A DNA stretch of 64,000 nucleotides from Vombatus ursinus (GCF_900497805.2 NW_020949602.1:3762108-3826107); one strand, 5' to 3'. Numbered from the stretch's first letter, positions 11,045 through 22,669 are shown. Notes: a model not told the origin generated them from the sequence alone. Program-made: numbers and translations.

Positions 11045-12070
11045 AACTCTAGAAAGCCAGAATTACGGAATCACAGAAATTGACACATGGATGGGAAGTC
11101 AGAGATCATCTCATCCAGCCTCTATCCCCATCAGAATCCACATCAGAACCTACATGGCAATGGTCCGTCCAATGTCTTCTTGAAGACATCCAGGGAGGGG
11201 AAGCCTCCTGAGACAAGCCATTCCATTTTGAGACACCTATAACTGTTTCCCTGATTACTCCCTGATATCTAGCCCAAAATTTCCTCTTTCAACTTCTACC
11301 CATTGCTTCTGATTCAGTCTTCCAGGTCCAAACAGAATAATACTGAGTCCAGTTTCGCACAACACATGTTCAAATACTTGAAGACAGCTATCACATCTCC
11401 CCTGAGTCTCCTCTTCTCTAGGCCCATCATCCTTAGTTCTGTCAACTGATTCTCATGACATAGACTCAAGACTCTTCAACATTCTGGCTGAGTCCTTCTT
11501 AAAATGTGGTGTCCAGAACTGAAAACAATCTGCAGGTGGGATCTGACTACGTACGGAGCATAGAAGGACTGTCAGCCCCTTATTCCCAGAGGCCGAGCCT
11601 CAGTGCAACCTCAGTTGGCCAGAGCCTTGTGGCTAGGATTGTACATAAAGAGCTTGGAAGTCATTAAAAGTTCTGGATCTTTTTCAGATAAATTCCTGAC
11701 TGGCCACACCAACCTTTTTCTGTATTTATGACTGCAAGTTCTCAAAAAACAGTAAGACCTTACATTTATCCCTATTGTCTTTCTTGTTATTTGGTTCATC
11801 TTAATTTTCTTCCCTTTCTTGAAAAAATATTTTTTTTGGATCCAGATTCAATCGTACATCATGTTGGCTATTCCATCCAGGTTTGTCTCACCTACAAATT
11901 CAAGTAGGATGCTTTCCGTGCCTTTATCCAAATCAATGATAGAAATGTTAGGTAGCACTGAGCCAAGCACAGGTTCCTAGGGGTACTCCCCTGTGGAGCA
12001 TCTTCCAAATAAACATTGAGCCAAATGCAACCACTCCTTAAGCCTGGGCCATTCCAAGTGCATCTAACTA
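11045..12070 (-). repeat. Long L3/CR1 LINE 3'-region remnant
   Basis: About 1 kb of antisense L3/CR1 begins with the terminal 'ggaatcacagaaattgacac' and runs through gaagacatccagggagggga, tgtggtgtccagaactgaaa, gcaggtgggatctgactacg, caaatcaatgatagaaatgt and gagccaagcacaggttccta. The text matches the CR1-type order of reverse-transcriptase 3' region and 3' UTR. It is eroded, with no open frame of note. Confidence 0.85.
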
Positions 12071-12109
12071 CACTATTGCTTAGCCTGAAACTCTGGGTAT
12101 ATATATTAT

Positions 12110-12270
12110 GGTTTCCATTTTACAGATGAAGAAACTGAGGCAATTCCATCCAATTTACATTTATTAAGTCCTTCTATGTGTAAGGCAGTGAGAGTTTAAG
12201 TAATTTTTCCCAGGATAACACAGCTAACAAGTGCTGCAATCAGTCGAACTTGGGTCTTCTAATTCTAGCT
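12110..12270 (-). repeat. MIR-family SINE
   Basis: ttttacagatgaagaaactg and ataacacagctaacaagtgc flank an internal piece resembling an antisense L2 terminus (tacatttattaagtccttct). Confidence 0.65.
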
Positions 12271-12274
12271 GTTG

Positions 12275-12355
12275 AATGAAAAAAAAGAAAGAAGGAAGGA
12301 AGGAAAGAAAGGAACAAAGAGAGGAAGGAAGGAAGAAGGAAAAAGAAGGAAAACT
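12275..12355. repeat. (GAAGG/GAAA)n purine-rich microsatellite
   Basis: A run of gaaagaaggaagg-type units, A/G only over most of its length. Confidence 0.9.
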
Positions 12356-12889
12356 GGTATGGATCATTCATGATATAGGTACATTTGGGTGGGTAATCTT
12401 CACTTTCAGATTGGTAGGAGGAGCCAGCTATTTACCTGTCTTGTTAGATAACAGTGATCCCAACACTAGGTGGGGTCATGTTTTGGAAAGTGACTTAAGA
12501 TGAGCTCTGTAGAACTGGTGAATGAAGTGGCAAGTTGGACATGAAGCATCTTTTCCTGACTATTACCAATGGAATACAGGTAACCAGGGAAACTTTCCAT
12601 ATCATCATGCTTTTCCCACTCATAGGTCAACTAAAAGTATGGAGTTGGTGGTGGTGGGGGTCTTCAGAGACTAAAATCATTCTGAGTGCCTTCACTCCAA
12701 ATTATGTATATGTGTCAGCAAACCCATTCACACAAAAACAGGATTTAAAGATCAATGCTAATTCTATATTTCCATCCAGATCTGCGATTTTGTTTGGACT
12801 GTGGACCACCCATTGTAAAAATACCCTAGGGATGGAAATTGGCAGCTCTTCTAGGGATGTTGTTTGGTAGCTCTTTTAAAAGAGATCTT

Positions 12890-13020
12890 CCTGAAGTTAT
12901 GGAGAGACTTAGTGACTTTCCCAGGGTCACAGAGATTGCATTTGCCAAAGACAAGACTTGAACACAAATCTTCCTCGATTCCAAGCCTGGGGCACAATCC
13001 ATCATTCCAAGATCTCTCTA
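12890..13020 (-). repeat. MIR-family SINE fragment
   Basis: Antisense core agtgactttcccagggtcac and gacttgaacacaaatcttcc. Confidence 0.65.
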
Positions 13021-13187
13021 GATGATATTCAACACAGTGATGCTGTGCTTATATGGACCATATGTTGGGATCTCCCATAAACTGAAGCTGATCATGTCAG
13101 AAAATAAAGCACTTCTTCCTATTAAGGGTTTAATTAATTCTTCAGTAAGGGAATAAGGAGAAAAAGATTCTTTGAAGAAGGATATAA

Positions 13188-13232
13188 TACTATATATATA
13201 TATATATATGTACATATATATATACATATGTA
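13188..13232. repeat. (TA)n microsatellite
   Basis: Alternating ta with tg/ca interruptions. Confidence 0.9.
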
Positions 13233-13529
13233 TGTCTATTCATAAACACAGAGAATTTTAAAATTCTGGAGGTTGGCTTGCCCTAGAATCCTAGGATGGA
13301 ACATTAAAACTCATCTACCCAAACTGACATGGCCATTTTATCACTGTCTCCTTCCTCTTCTTTTAAAGGTTCTTCTTTTAAAGGTTAGGAATAAAAGGGT
13401 AGATGTGTATATAAAGATAGCAATTACTGTAGGCCACAGGAGACCTCTATAAAAGTCCTCTTTTCATCAGCACAGCAAGGTGCCCCTTTAGTCCTGAAGA
13501 TTGCCTTGGGAACATATGCTCCAACAGGT

Positions 13530-13712
13530 CATAGTAAAGGCTGGAAGAGATCTCCAAGACCATCTAGATCAACCCCATCTTTTTTCAGATGAGAAAACTG
13601 AGGTCCAGGTGTGTGAAATGAGTTGCCCAAAGTCACATACAGAGTAAGCATGAGAGACAGGAGTGGAACCCAAGTTCTTTGACTTCAGTGCCAGGTCCTA
13701 CCAATCTGGAAA
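13530..13712 (-). repeat. MIR/L3-like repeat, antisense
   Basis: It opens like an L3 3' end (gctggaagagatctccaaga) and continues as an antisense MIR core (cagatgagaaaactgaggtc, gttgcccaaagtcacatac). Confidence 0.7.
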
Positions 13713-14310
13713 GCCCACGAGTCTGTACAAGGCAACTGAAAACACCTTGTGAATGCCAGTGGAGAAGTTTGGAAAGGCCTATTGCCAGAGCACTGCTCAC
13801 TAGGTGATAATTTTTGGGTGGGGTAGGAGGGTGGATTTTTTAATGAGTCACACCAACCCATATGAGCTTAAGAGACCTTGATTTGTATTGGTGGGTGAAG
13901 CTGATCTATCTCCCCAACAGTGAAATCAGGGCTCATTACAGTATCAGAATGAATGAGAGAACACATCACTAAAGCTTCAGGGCCTAGACAACCACATGGA
14001 TATGTGCCTTAAGCTATTTCTATCTGAATGTCGACCTTTGTTAGGTAGTTAAGATGGCAAGGTTTCAGGATTTTGGTGTGTTATCCCATTAACTGACAGG
14101 AAGTTTCCAAGACCTGTGAATCTTTTCCTTCTAAATGAGGGCCAATCTTTGCCTCCTGGGAAGGTCTGGCCCTTGACTACCTCATTACCAAGCTGTATGG
14201 ACCTGTCAGATACCACCCTGTGGGATGCGAACTTCTTGGCCAAAGATCCTGCCACTCAAAATGCTCTAGAAACATGCTGTGCTGGGAAATGGGAAGAGGC
14301 CATTGGATAC

Positions 14311-14320
14311 TTACACTCAC
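14311..14320 (-). promoter_or_regulatory. DAB1: Two overlapping splice donors at the end of exon 9
   Basis: On the minus strand the exon 9 boundary reads GTGAGTGTAAGT. The downstream GTAAGT (intron from 14314) gives the known protein ...QPVS. The upstream GTGAGT (intron from 14320) also fits the donor consensus. Its use would remove exactly two codons, Val-Ser, without changing frame. Confidence 0.5.
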
Positions 14321-14374
14321 AGGCTGACTTTTTGGCACATCATAAACTCCCTCCTTCTTTTGGCTGGTAGGAAC
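14315..14374 (-). CDS. DAB1: DAB1 exon 9 (residues 222-241, Y232 site)
   Basis: The 60-bp exon encodes 20 residues, [10 protein letters not shown] then [10 protein letters not shown], identical to human DAB1 as I recall it. The tyrosine in YDVP is Y232, one of the two sites (with Y220) whose phosphorylated form recruits the SH2 domains of Crk and CrkL downstream of Reelin. The first two codons, Val-Pro, complete the Y-Q-V-P motif started by the last codons of the preceding exon. The acceptor is ttcttcatcag/GTT and the donor AGT/GTAAGT; both phases are 0. The plus-strand open frame across this exon has no recognisable similarity and is antisense shadow. Confidence 0.95.
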
Positions 14375-14616
14375 CTGATGAAGAATCAAAGAAATACAGT
14401 TAGGACACTTTTTAAAAAGTGGTTTGTAAAACTTACAGTGCTATGTAAATGAGAGCTATAAAAATAATAACAACAATTATTTCCAAACAACCAAATGAAA
14501 TCTCAGTGCTCAGCCACAACAAAGAAGGAAGAAGGAACAACAGATGTCTTGCTGGGAGAGGATGCTGGTTTTCCCCAAGAGAATATGGGTGAGGGGCAAA
14601 TTGCTAAGTGGTTACT

Positions 14617-14985
14617 CAATCAATAAACATTTATCAAGCACCTTCTCTGTGTCAAGCATTGTGCTAAGTCCTCAAAGTGTGCTAAGCGGTATAGTGAATA
14701 AAACGTTGGGCTTAGCCTCAGGAAGACCAGAGTTCAAATTTGGCTTCAGATACTAATGAAATGTGTGACTCTGGGCACATCATTTGACATCTCTTTGCCT
14801 TAATTTCCTCACCTATAAAATGGGGATAATAATAGCATTTACCACAGGGTTGTTAAAAGGACCAAGCACGATGCCTTATTTACATCTTTTGCAAACCTTA
14901 AGCAACTGTGCGGTATAAATGTTAGTGATGATGATGATGATGGTGGTGATGATCATGATGATGACAACGATGACCCCAAGGCATC
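14617..14985 (+). repeat. L2-terminus fragment plus full MIR/THER1-like SINE
   Basis: 14617-14680 reads as an antisense L2 end (aataaacatttatcaagcac). From about 14690 a sense SINE follows, with a gaccagagttcaaatttggc head, a ttaatttcctcacctataaa core and a gcggtataaatgttag tail ending in about 45 bp of (GAT)n. Confidence 0.8.
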
Positions 14986-14989
14986 ACAG

Positions 14990-15290
14990 ATTTTGAGCTA
15001 GAAGGCACTTTAGAGGCCACTGAGTCCAGGCCACTCCCATAAGAACTGACATTCGGACCCGTGTCTTCTTGACTCCAAGTCCAATGTCCTCTCTAGTTCA
15101 CCAGACGAGCTCCTTCAGGGTCCTGCACTTTTCATGGAGTCAACGGATCCGAGAAATAGAGTCAATAGAGCTATTGCAATCACTTCCAAGGTGTAGGAGC
15201 TGATGCCTAGGAAGTGTAGTAATTTACTCAAGGTCATTCAGAGAAAAGACCCTTAACTTATCAAGGATGGGAAGAGATGTTAGGGTTTAG
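14990..15290 (-). repeat. MIR/L3-like antisense repeats, degenerate
   Basis: Two poorly preserved units: atcacagattttgagctaga then aaggcactttagaggccact, and agtaatttactcaaggtcat. Confidence 0.5.
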
Positions 15291-15689
15291 ACAAAACCAA
15301 GTGAATTGCTCAAACCCTGCTACAAATGGGAACTCTTCCAATGGGTCATCCTGTTAGGGTCATCTCCAAAAAGACTTCTATACAATACATGTATTGGGCC
15401 CAGATGACTTCTCAGACCCCTTCCCACTTCAAGACTCTAAGAGTCTGTGTCAGTATATTAAGGGTTCCTCATGTCTTTTTCTTGGTTATTGAGAGAAACC
15501 ACTAATCATCAATTTATTATTAGCTAGTCCAATTTATAAACTGATTATTAATCACCCAGATATGCTATCCCTTGGGATTTTTCATTCGTCACACCCTATT
15601 CTCAAAGTTCTTATGTGCTAATGGGGGGGGCAATGAGTACATATAAGCAGAATAAATATAATCTTAATAAATACAAACACACATCCACA

Positions 15690-15823
15690 TATATCCCTCC
15701 TTCCCTCTCTTTCTTTTCTCTCTTTTCTCTTCCCTTCTCTCTCTTTCTCTTTCACACACACATGCACACACACACACATGCCCATGCACGCACACACACG
15801 CACACACACACACACACATACCT
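15690..15823. repeat. (CT)n followed by (CA)n microsatellite
   Basis: About 60 bp of ttcc/ttct/ctct is followed by about 75 bp of cacaca with tg/cg interruptions. Confidence 0.95.
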
Positions 15824-16269
15824 GCAGGACAGTGAGGAAAACTCTGGATTTGTGGTAAGAAGCTCTGGGCTCTGGTCTCTGGCTCCTGCACGGCCTGAGG
15901 GCCTGTGACCTTGGTCATGTCCCTTAACTCACTTAAGCCTCAGTTTCTTCGTGTCTACACTGTAGCCCTGCCTACCTCACAAATAACTTCTAAGGGCCAG
16001 ATGACACAAGGAATGTAATATACCTATGCACTGCAGAACAATTCAGGGACCATTGTTTCTACCTCCCTCCCCCTTAAGCTGCAGCTTCTGTTGGCCCAGT
16101 GAGAAAGCCCCGATGTCCTGGGCCTCATCAGGAAGTCACTTCCCCATTAGCAGGTAATTAGGCACAGTGCAAATGTGGATAAGCCAGAGCTGCTGATCTA
16201 CCAGCTGGCTACTCGTCTATTTCCTTATCTGTAAATGTGTTACATGTATATTCACTATCCACCTTGAGT

Positions 16270-16465
16270 GGCAAAATGGTCCAATAGAAAGAGCTCTGGT
16301 TCTGGAGTCAGAGGATCTGGGTTCAAATCTTGCCTCTGTCACTAGCTGTCTATGGGACCCTGGGCAAATAACTTCATTCCTCTGGTCCTGGGCTCCTTAT
16401 CTGCAAAGTGAGGCATCTGGACCAGGTGGCCTCCAAGGTACCTTCCGGCTCCATCTTGGGTCACA
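16270..16465 (+). repeat. MIR-family SINE
   Basis: Sense head gttctggagtcagaggatct and gggttcaaatcttgcctctg, core gggcaaataacttcattcct, tail cctccaaggtaccttccggc. Confidence 0.8.
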
Positions 16466-16533
16466 GAATTGTTGATTTTGTAGTTGAAGGTTGGAAGGGA
16501 CGTTGGCCGCCATGTCATTGAACCATCCCTACA

Positions 16534-16606
16534 GCCCAGCTGGTTCAGTCAATAGAGCATGGGACTCCTTCTTTCAGGGTTCTGGGTTCTAGCTCCAGTT
16601 GGCATA
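16534..16606 (+). pseudogene. Degenerate tRNA-Lys-like sequence
   Basis: About 73 bp follow the order of a vertebrate tRNA-Lys(CTT): acceptor gcccagc, D-arm ggttcagtcaatagagc, then atgggact before the anticodon, and a T-arm 'gggttctagctcc'. Most of the 5' half matches the consensus I remember. The anticodon position reads cct instead of ctt, the T-loop gttcga has become gttcta, and the 3' acceptor strand (gttggca) no longer pairs well. It lies inside an L3/MIR-like antisense stretch (16463-16700). It is most likely a retroposed tRNA relic and not a working gene. Confidence 0.6.
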
Positions 16607-16730
16607 TATCTTTTTGAAGATAACAGATGGAGACACTAAACTGACATGAGAGCGGGTTAGGGACTTGGGATGTGATTAGGACAGGGAACTCCCAGGTGAA
16701 CAAAGACCCTCCAGTAATGCAGGTAGGTAC

Positions 16731-17115
16731 TTTCTCTCCACCTCAGTCTTAGAGGGTCATCCAGAGCACTGATGTCAAAGTCAAATAGAAATGTGGGGCA
16801 CTAACCCACATGTAAGAATCTTTGCAGGCTGCATATTGACTTAATTTTAAAAGGAAACATTATCTGCATTTTACCTATTTTTATTTATTTCATTAAATAT
16901 TGTTAAATAGTAATTTAATCTGGTTTGGGCCATACTTAGGAACATTGCCTGTGGCCTTTGGGTCATGTGTTTGACGCTTCTGCCTGAGAGCTTTGAGAAT
17001 TCAAGTGACTTGCCCAGGGTCACTCAGCCAATATGTGTCAGAATCAGGATTTGAACCCAGGCTTTCTTGGCTCTGCTGCTCTCTGTCTCTTCACTATATT
17101 AAACTGCTTCTCTGA
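16731..17115 (-). repeat. SINE-like repeat carrying a hAT-like insert (copy 1)
   Basis: Left part 16731-16766 (actttctctcc...tcttagaggg...ccagag) and right part 16983-17115 (cctgagagctttgag, acttgcccagggtcactcag, gatttgaacccaggctttct) are one antisense SINE split by the hAT-like element 16767-16982. The same left-insert-right arrangement recurs at 49578 and 55212. Confidence 0.7.
16767..16982 (+). mobile_element. hAT-like MITE inserted in a SINE (copy 1)
   Basis: It starts cactgatgtcaaagtcaaat and ends tgtgtttgacgcttctg, imperfect inverted ends of the CAGTGGTGTCAAAC type. The AT-rich interior (tatttttatttatttcatta) and the motif tttaatctggtttgggcc are shared with the copy at 55249. Non-coding. 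Confidence 0.7.
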
Positions 17116-17289
17116 AGGGAGACTGAAGCTAAGTCATGTTCTTTTTCCCAGCAGGGACCTGCCTTATGCCAAACTGTTAGGGACTGAACTAAGATTAGAC
17201 TCACACATCTGCATCCTCAGCTCTGTGTCTCTTCCTAATAAGATGAAGGAAGCAAATCATTTGTGAGTTACTGAAAATATACCATATTC

Positions 17290-17600
17290 ATATTCATTTT
17301 TCTCAGCTGCTTGGGCTTCAGAATTAGGGTGAAAACCCTGTGCTTCAATCCCAAACTGATGGAGGATCCTTTAAAGTTGCACTCTGTCCCTTGGTAACTC
17401 TTAATTAAACTCGGATTTCAAGTGGGCCTTGCTTTATGTAACACGCATCGGCTGCAGAGCTGTACGTCAGTCATGTGCTCTAGAAGTGGAATTGTTTTAA
17501 TGAACCAGAATCACTGGGTTTTGCAAAGGAACAGCAAGGTGCATTCTTGTTTGGGGTGAAGAGCCCTGATGGTACAGCCATTGAAGCTCATTATCCATCA
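17290..17600. other. Repeat-free intronic block, nothing recognised
   Basis: No SINE, LINE or simple-repeat motif was found. It contains cttaattaaac (17400-17410), a homeodomain-type core. No open frame resembles a known protein. Confidence 0.3.
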
Positions 17601-17884
17601 GGGTGTTTCTCTAGAGGTGTCCTATGTTCCAGGGTCTCAGAAGTAGGACTAGACCAGATCTCAGGGCTGCCTAGTCCAAACTTTGCATTTGATAAGGTAA
17701 GGTGAGTCCAGACCAGTTAAATAATGTGCCCCAGGGTATGTGGTAACCCAGGGACACAACTATGATTTAAGATGAAGTCCTCCTGACGGTAGGTGTGGCC
17801 CTCCCTATCCGCCCCTGGAAAACCTGCTTAAAGTGGGACACCCTCCTATGAATAACAGCAGAAATGAATGCAGATGGCTGGAAA

Positions 17885-18345
17885 AAGATTGTAGGACACA
17901 GAATGTAGAACACAGACTGTTAAACTACAGAATGCCGAAGCTGAAATGGGCCTTGAATATTATTATTATTATTGTTATTATTATTGCATTGATGAAAATG
18001 ATGATAACAGCTAGCAAACATTTGTACACTGCTTTAAGGTTTATAGAATGCTTTAAATATCTTATCCCATTTGATCCCCACATCAACCCCGAGAGGTAGG
18101 TATGTCATTATTCCCTTTTTATTGATGGGGAAATGGAGACTGGAAGACAAAAAGTGACTTGTCCAGGGTCACAAAGCTAGTCCTTTGATCATGGAAAGCT
18201 AGAACTGGAAGGAATCTTAGAATACAGAATGCTAGAACACAGAATAAAAGATGTCGGGGTTGTGAGGGACCTTGGAACACAGACTGTCATACCACCAAAT
18301 GCCCAGTGACAGAGCTAGCAGAGACCTCAGACCATCAGAGTTAAA
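17885..18345. repeat. 33-bp-family repeats split by a MIR SINE
   Basis: Degenerate plus-sense units lie at 17885-17955 (acacagaatgtagaacacag, gaatgccgaagctgaaatgg) and 18185-18345 (gctagaactggaaggaatct, ttagaatacagaatgctag). Between them is an antisense MIR (17956-18180) that begins with (ATT)n. The MIR either inserted into the repeat tract or the two tracts arose separately. Confidence 0.6.
17956..18180 (-). repeat. MIR-family SINE with (ATT)n tail
   Basis: Antisense full-length order: (att)n, tatcttatcccatttgatcc, cgagaggtaggtatg, aaaagtgacttgtccagggt. Confidence 0.85.
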
Positions 18346-18493
18346 AAGGATCTAAGAGAGTCTCTATTCTAAAACCCCCATTTGACAGCAGAAGGTAAGC
18401 AACCTATCCAAGTCAGTGAGTGGCAAATTGCAATCTTGAATCCATAGTCCCTGAATCACAGTCTGGTGCTGTCACCAAGACTCCAGGGTGCTA

Positions 18494-18757
<264 letters not shown>

Positions 18758-20651
18758 CTATTGGATCGTCATCCAAAGAAGAAAGGTCAGAGATGGAAAA
18801 GAAAGGGAGAAAAAGACCATTTGGAACAGGAGATCAATCAGGCAAGCATTAAAGACATAGATACAGAGCAAAGGCTTAACAGAGACCAGGCGGTCCAGGG
18901 AGAAGCGCAATCAATGAATGGCTAACAACAATCAGATTGTTTTTGAAAGAAAAGCAGTTGCAAAAACCTGGTAGCACTTGAAAGATGAGGAGAATCCATC
19001 TCCTGCTACCTTCTCACCCGAGATTCAATCTGGTCTACTCGCTAGTGTTTTTATTCCTGGGACTCTGAGCAGGGACGTTACGCCACCACCAGACAAGTTC
19101 ATGTACTTAGGTGGCACAATTACGTTCTTATTTAACACAGGGACAAGAAAAGTCCTCCCCTGCCCCCTCCATCTTTGTTACTATTTCTGGTATAAGCTTC
19201 TGGAGCAACAAGGAAGCATATAGAAATGGCAAGTGACTTCAGTCTTCTGAATGTCACTTTTTTACTTCTTCCAAATTGAAAATATAGCATTAACTGGCAA
19301 TAGGGTACCCCTGAAAATAGCCTGCATTGTCAAAGAGTAATCTCTTTGAAAGAAAAACAAAAACAGATTTATAGGTATAAACCTAACACTATCAGATTTT
19401 GTAGTTGTTATTTTGGGTTTGGAAAATACAAGTTTTTTAGGGGAAAAATGAAACCTTTATATTTCAACCAATGCAACAATTGTACATCAGTTTTAGATTT
19501 TCAATTTATCATATAGATTTTTTTTTAAAAAAATGATTGCCTAAATTAACTGTAAAGGACATATGAGGAAAGATGCTATCTACACCCGGAGAAAGAATTG
19601 ATAAATAGAAGTATATAAAGAATAATTTTACACATATAAGTATGTATTGTGTGTATGTGTGCGTGTGTGTGTGTAATGGTGGTCATCTCTAGGGCGAGGG
19701 GAGGAGAGAAGAAAAAAAGGAAAAAAAATAAAATTTACATGATAACTTTGTGGTATATTTAAAAAGGAATAGCAAGTTGAACATCGTGGATTTGCAGTTT
19801 CATGTGCAATCATCTTTTTATTATACTGTATTTTGGAAATAATTGTTTTATTCTAAAAAATAAAAATAAAATACATTTTAAAAAAGATTGCTGTTTAATC
19901 TATAAGATCCCAGTTGTGTATTAGCATGAATTACAGGTTGGATGGGGTGGAGTTGTGCTGGCCATATCACTGTTAAATGCCTTACATCTATAAATTCTAA
20001 AGCAATTTTTTAAAAAAATGATCAAATAGATGTGTCTTGAATAGAATACAAATCAATTTCGTACTTGGATGCAGGAGAGGAGAACTCATTCACCTCAATG
20101 TTGCTATTCTTTTTCTCTGCTCCTATGAACTGTTGTGTCCATTATGATTTAAGGCTATGTAGCCAAAGACTCCAAAGAAACCAAGCACAGTGCAATCATC
20201 TATTGGGGAACAGGTGACTATCCTTTCCCTATTTGAACAATCCCACCAGGGCTGCCCTTTGCTGCTTGTGTGAGCCAATTGGCCAATCTTTGCCTCAGGG
20301 AATCACCTGTATTATTTTTCTAATGAACAAGGAATACTAACCCCACTCTTAAAAATATTCAGCTCCTGGTACAGATTTTAAAAGCAATGTGGGGGTGGAG
20401 AGAGGAAAGGGAGAAAGGGAAATCTCTTGCACTCAGTACTCCATGATTGATATTTGGATATGTTCATTTTTAATAGCCATCTTTTTTGAGATTGGCAGGT
20501 TCTTAAGCTCCCTGAAGAGTTTTTAGACTAGCTCTATTCTTTCCAATCAGGGGTCATCCCTCTGGACCACTGACGGGTAACAAGCATAGCATCGCTCTAG
20601 TCTAGCCTAACTTCTGGTGACTTTGTAAACCCGCAAAGCTTCCAAAATTAC
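18758..20651 (-). other. DAB1: DAB1 intron 7 (1894 bp)
   Basis: It lies between the two alternatively used exons. It contains the A-rich end of a non-LTR element (19560-19890) and a (TG)n run. 18760-19550 and 19890-20650 show no recognisable repeat. The latter includes a double CCAAT motif (ccaattggccaat, near 20275). No coding similarity was seen. Confidence 0.9.
19560..19890 (+). repeat. 3' end of a non-LTR retrotransposon, family uncertain
   Basis: The block reads gctatctacacccggagaaa, aataattttacacatataag, a (TG)n run at 19650-19676, ttcatgtgcaatcatctttt and an A-rich tail (taaaaataaaatacattt). It resembles the 3' UTR of a marsupial LINE or its SINE partner. I cannot name the family. No target duplication was identified. 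Confidence 0.5.
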
Positions 20652-20690
20652 CTGGTACACGGGATCTTCTACATCCTCCTCCAAAATTGT
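20652..20690 (-). CDS. DAB1: DAB1 exon 7 (residues 187-199, Y198 site)
   Basis: This 39-bp micro-exon encodes TILEEDVEDPVYQ, identical to human DAB1 as I recall it. It is too short to appear as an open frame and was found by searching for the peptide. The first two residues, Thr-Ile, complete the Y185-Q-T-I motif begun by exon 6, and the last two, Y198-Q199, begin the next motif. Y185 and Y198 are the sites preferred by Src-family kinases. The acceptor is gactctgcggtag/ACA, whose last bases interrupt an otherwise fair pyrimidine tract. The donor is CAG/GTAATT. Phase is 0 on both sides. A G-rich intronic tract lies about 180 bases upstream in the transcript. Confidence 0.95.
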
Positions 20691-21392
<702 letters not shown>

Positions 21393-21399
21393 TCAGAAG

Positions 21400-21730
21400 C
21401 TCATTTTATTATTAAGTTGAAAGCACTTCGCCCTAAATTAATTCTACCTTGTTTATATTGGCTTAGCAAATTGCATCTGGGCGAAAGTTCATTCCACTAG
21501 CTAATTATATTTGCAAATTAATAATAATCATAATTATATACATAAAAGGTGTTGCTTTTTGTTTGGTAGTATCTTTTAGTACAGTGAAATGAGCATAGGC
21601 TCTTTGTAAAAGAATTCTTTATTTTCTCTTGCTTTCCTTTTTTTGTGGGCGACTGTGAACAGAAGCAAATTTGTTTGTATACAATGAGTGTATCAGTTTA
21701 ATTAGAAAGAAAAATAATTAGTCATTAGGA
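21400..21730. promoter_or_regulatory. Candidate intronic control element, AT-rich and repeat-free
   Basis: It is dense in homeodomain-type cores: taatta/attaat occur at about 21439, 21500, 21518 and 21698-21720, with atttgcaaattaat (21510-21523), close to a POU octamer. It contains no recognised transposon and lies within 100 bp of a constitutive exon. No conservation data are available to me. Confidence 0.3.
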
Positions 21731-21854
21731 GATGTGAATGGAGAAAAAACATGGAGGTAGGAAGAGAATGATTTCTTCCTGAGGGGTGCTTAGATGCTGG
21801 TGAGGGCACCCTCTGGAGGAAAGAGGGTTGGGGGGGCAATGGCATACACCATAT

Positions 21855-22220
21855 GGTGAAGATGAAAGAGTTTTGGATGTGGAGGTAAAGGACCTGGGCT
21901 CAGATTCCAGTTCTGTTACCTGTGTGACTTTAGGCACATTATTAAACCTTTACCTTCTTCCTCAGTAAAATTAAGGATTGGACTAAATGATTTGTGAGGT
22001 CCAACCAAATCTACAGCTATGGGACGCAACCTGGCAGGGGCAAAAGAAAGGTTAATTTGAAGTCTCAGGTTGACGATTTGAATCCTGACTCTGCCTCTTA
22101 TTTCCTGTGTGAACTTGGGGAAGTTACTTTATCTCTCTGGACTTCCACTTCCTCACCAGGAAAACAAGAAGGCTGGATGAGATGGACTCTGAAATCCCTT
22201 TTACTTCGAGATCCATGATC
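21855..22220 (+). repeat. Two MIR-family SINEs, head to tail
   Basis: Unit 1 (21855-22020) has gacctgggctcagattcc and ctgtgtgactttaggcacat. Unit 2 (22035-22220) has gacgatttgaatcctgactc and gtgtgaacttggggaagtta, with tail gactctgaaatcccttttac. Confidence 0.75.
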
Positions 22221-22244
22221 ACTCCACCTATCAAGGCCAACAAT

Positions 22245-22669
<425 letters not shown>

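Larger units (their letters stand above)
1..14314 (-). other. DAB1: DAB1 intron 9 (5' part; continues past position 1)
   Basis: This is the intron downstream of exon 9 in the transcript. It holds MIR, L2 and L3/CR1 remnants, two hAT-like elements, microsatellites and part of a 33-bp tandem array, listed separately. Stretches where I recognise neither gene nor repeat are about 860-1260, 3260-3900, 7740-8390, 9110-9530, 10410-11040, 12360-12890 and 13740-14310. No DAB1-like peptide was seen in it on the minus strand. Confidence 0.85.

Noticed and set aside
14116-14370. Plus-strand frame across exon 9
   Set aside because: Antisense shadow of the DAB1 exon; no similarity and no splice signals on that strand.
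19560-19890. Possible LTR element
   Set aside because: The A-rich terminus without a paired long terminal repeat points to a non-LTR 3' end. No endogenous retrovirus features were seen anywhere in the window.
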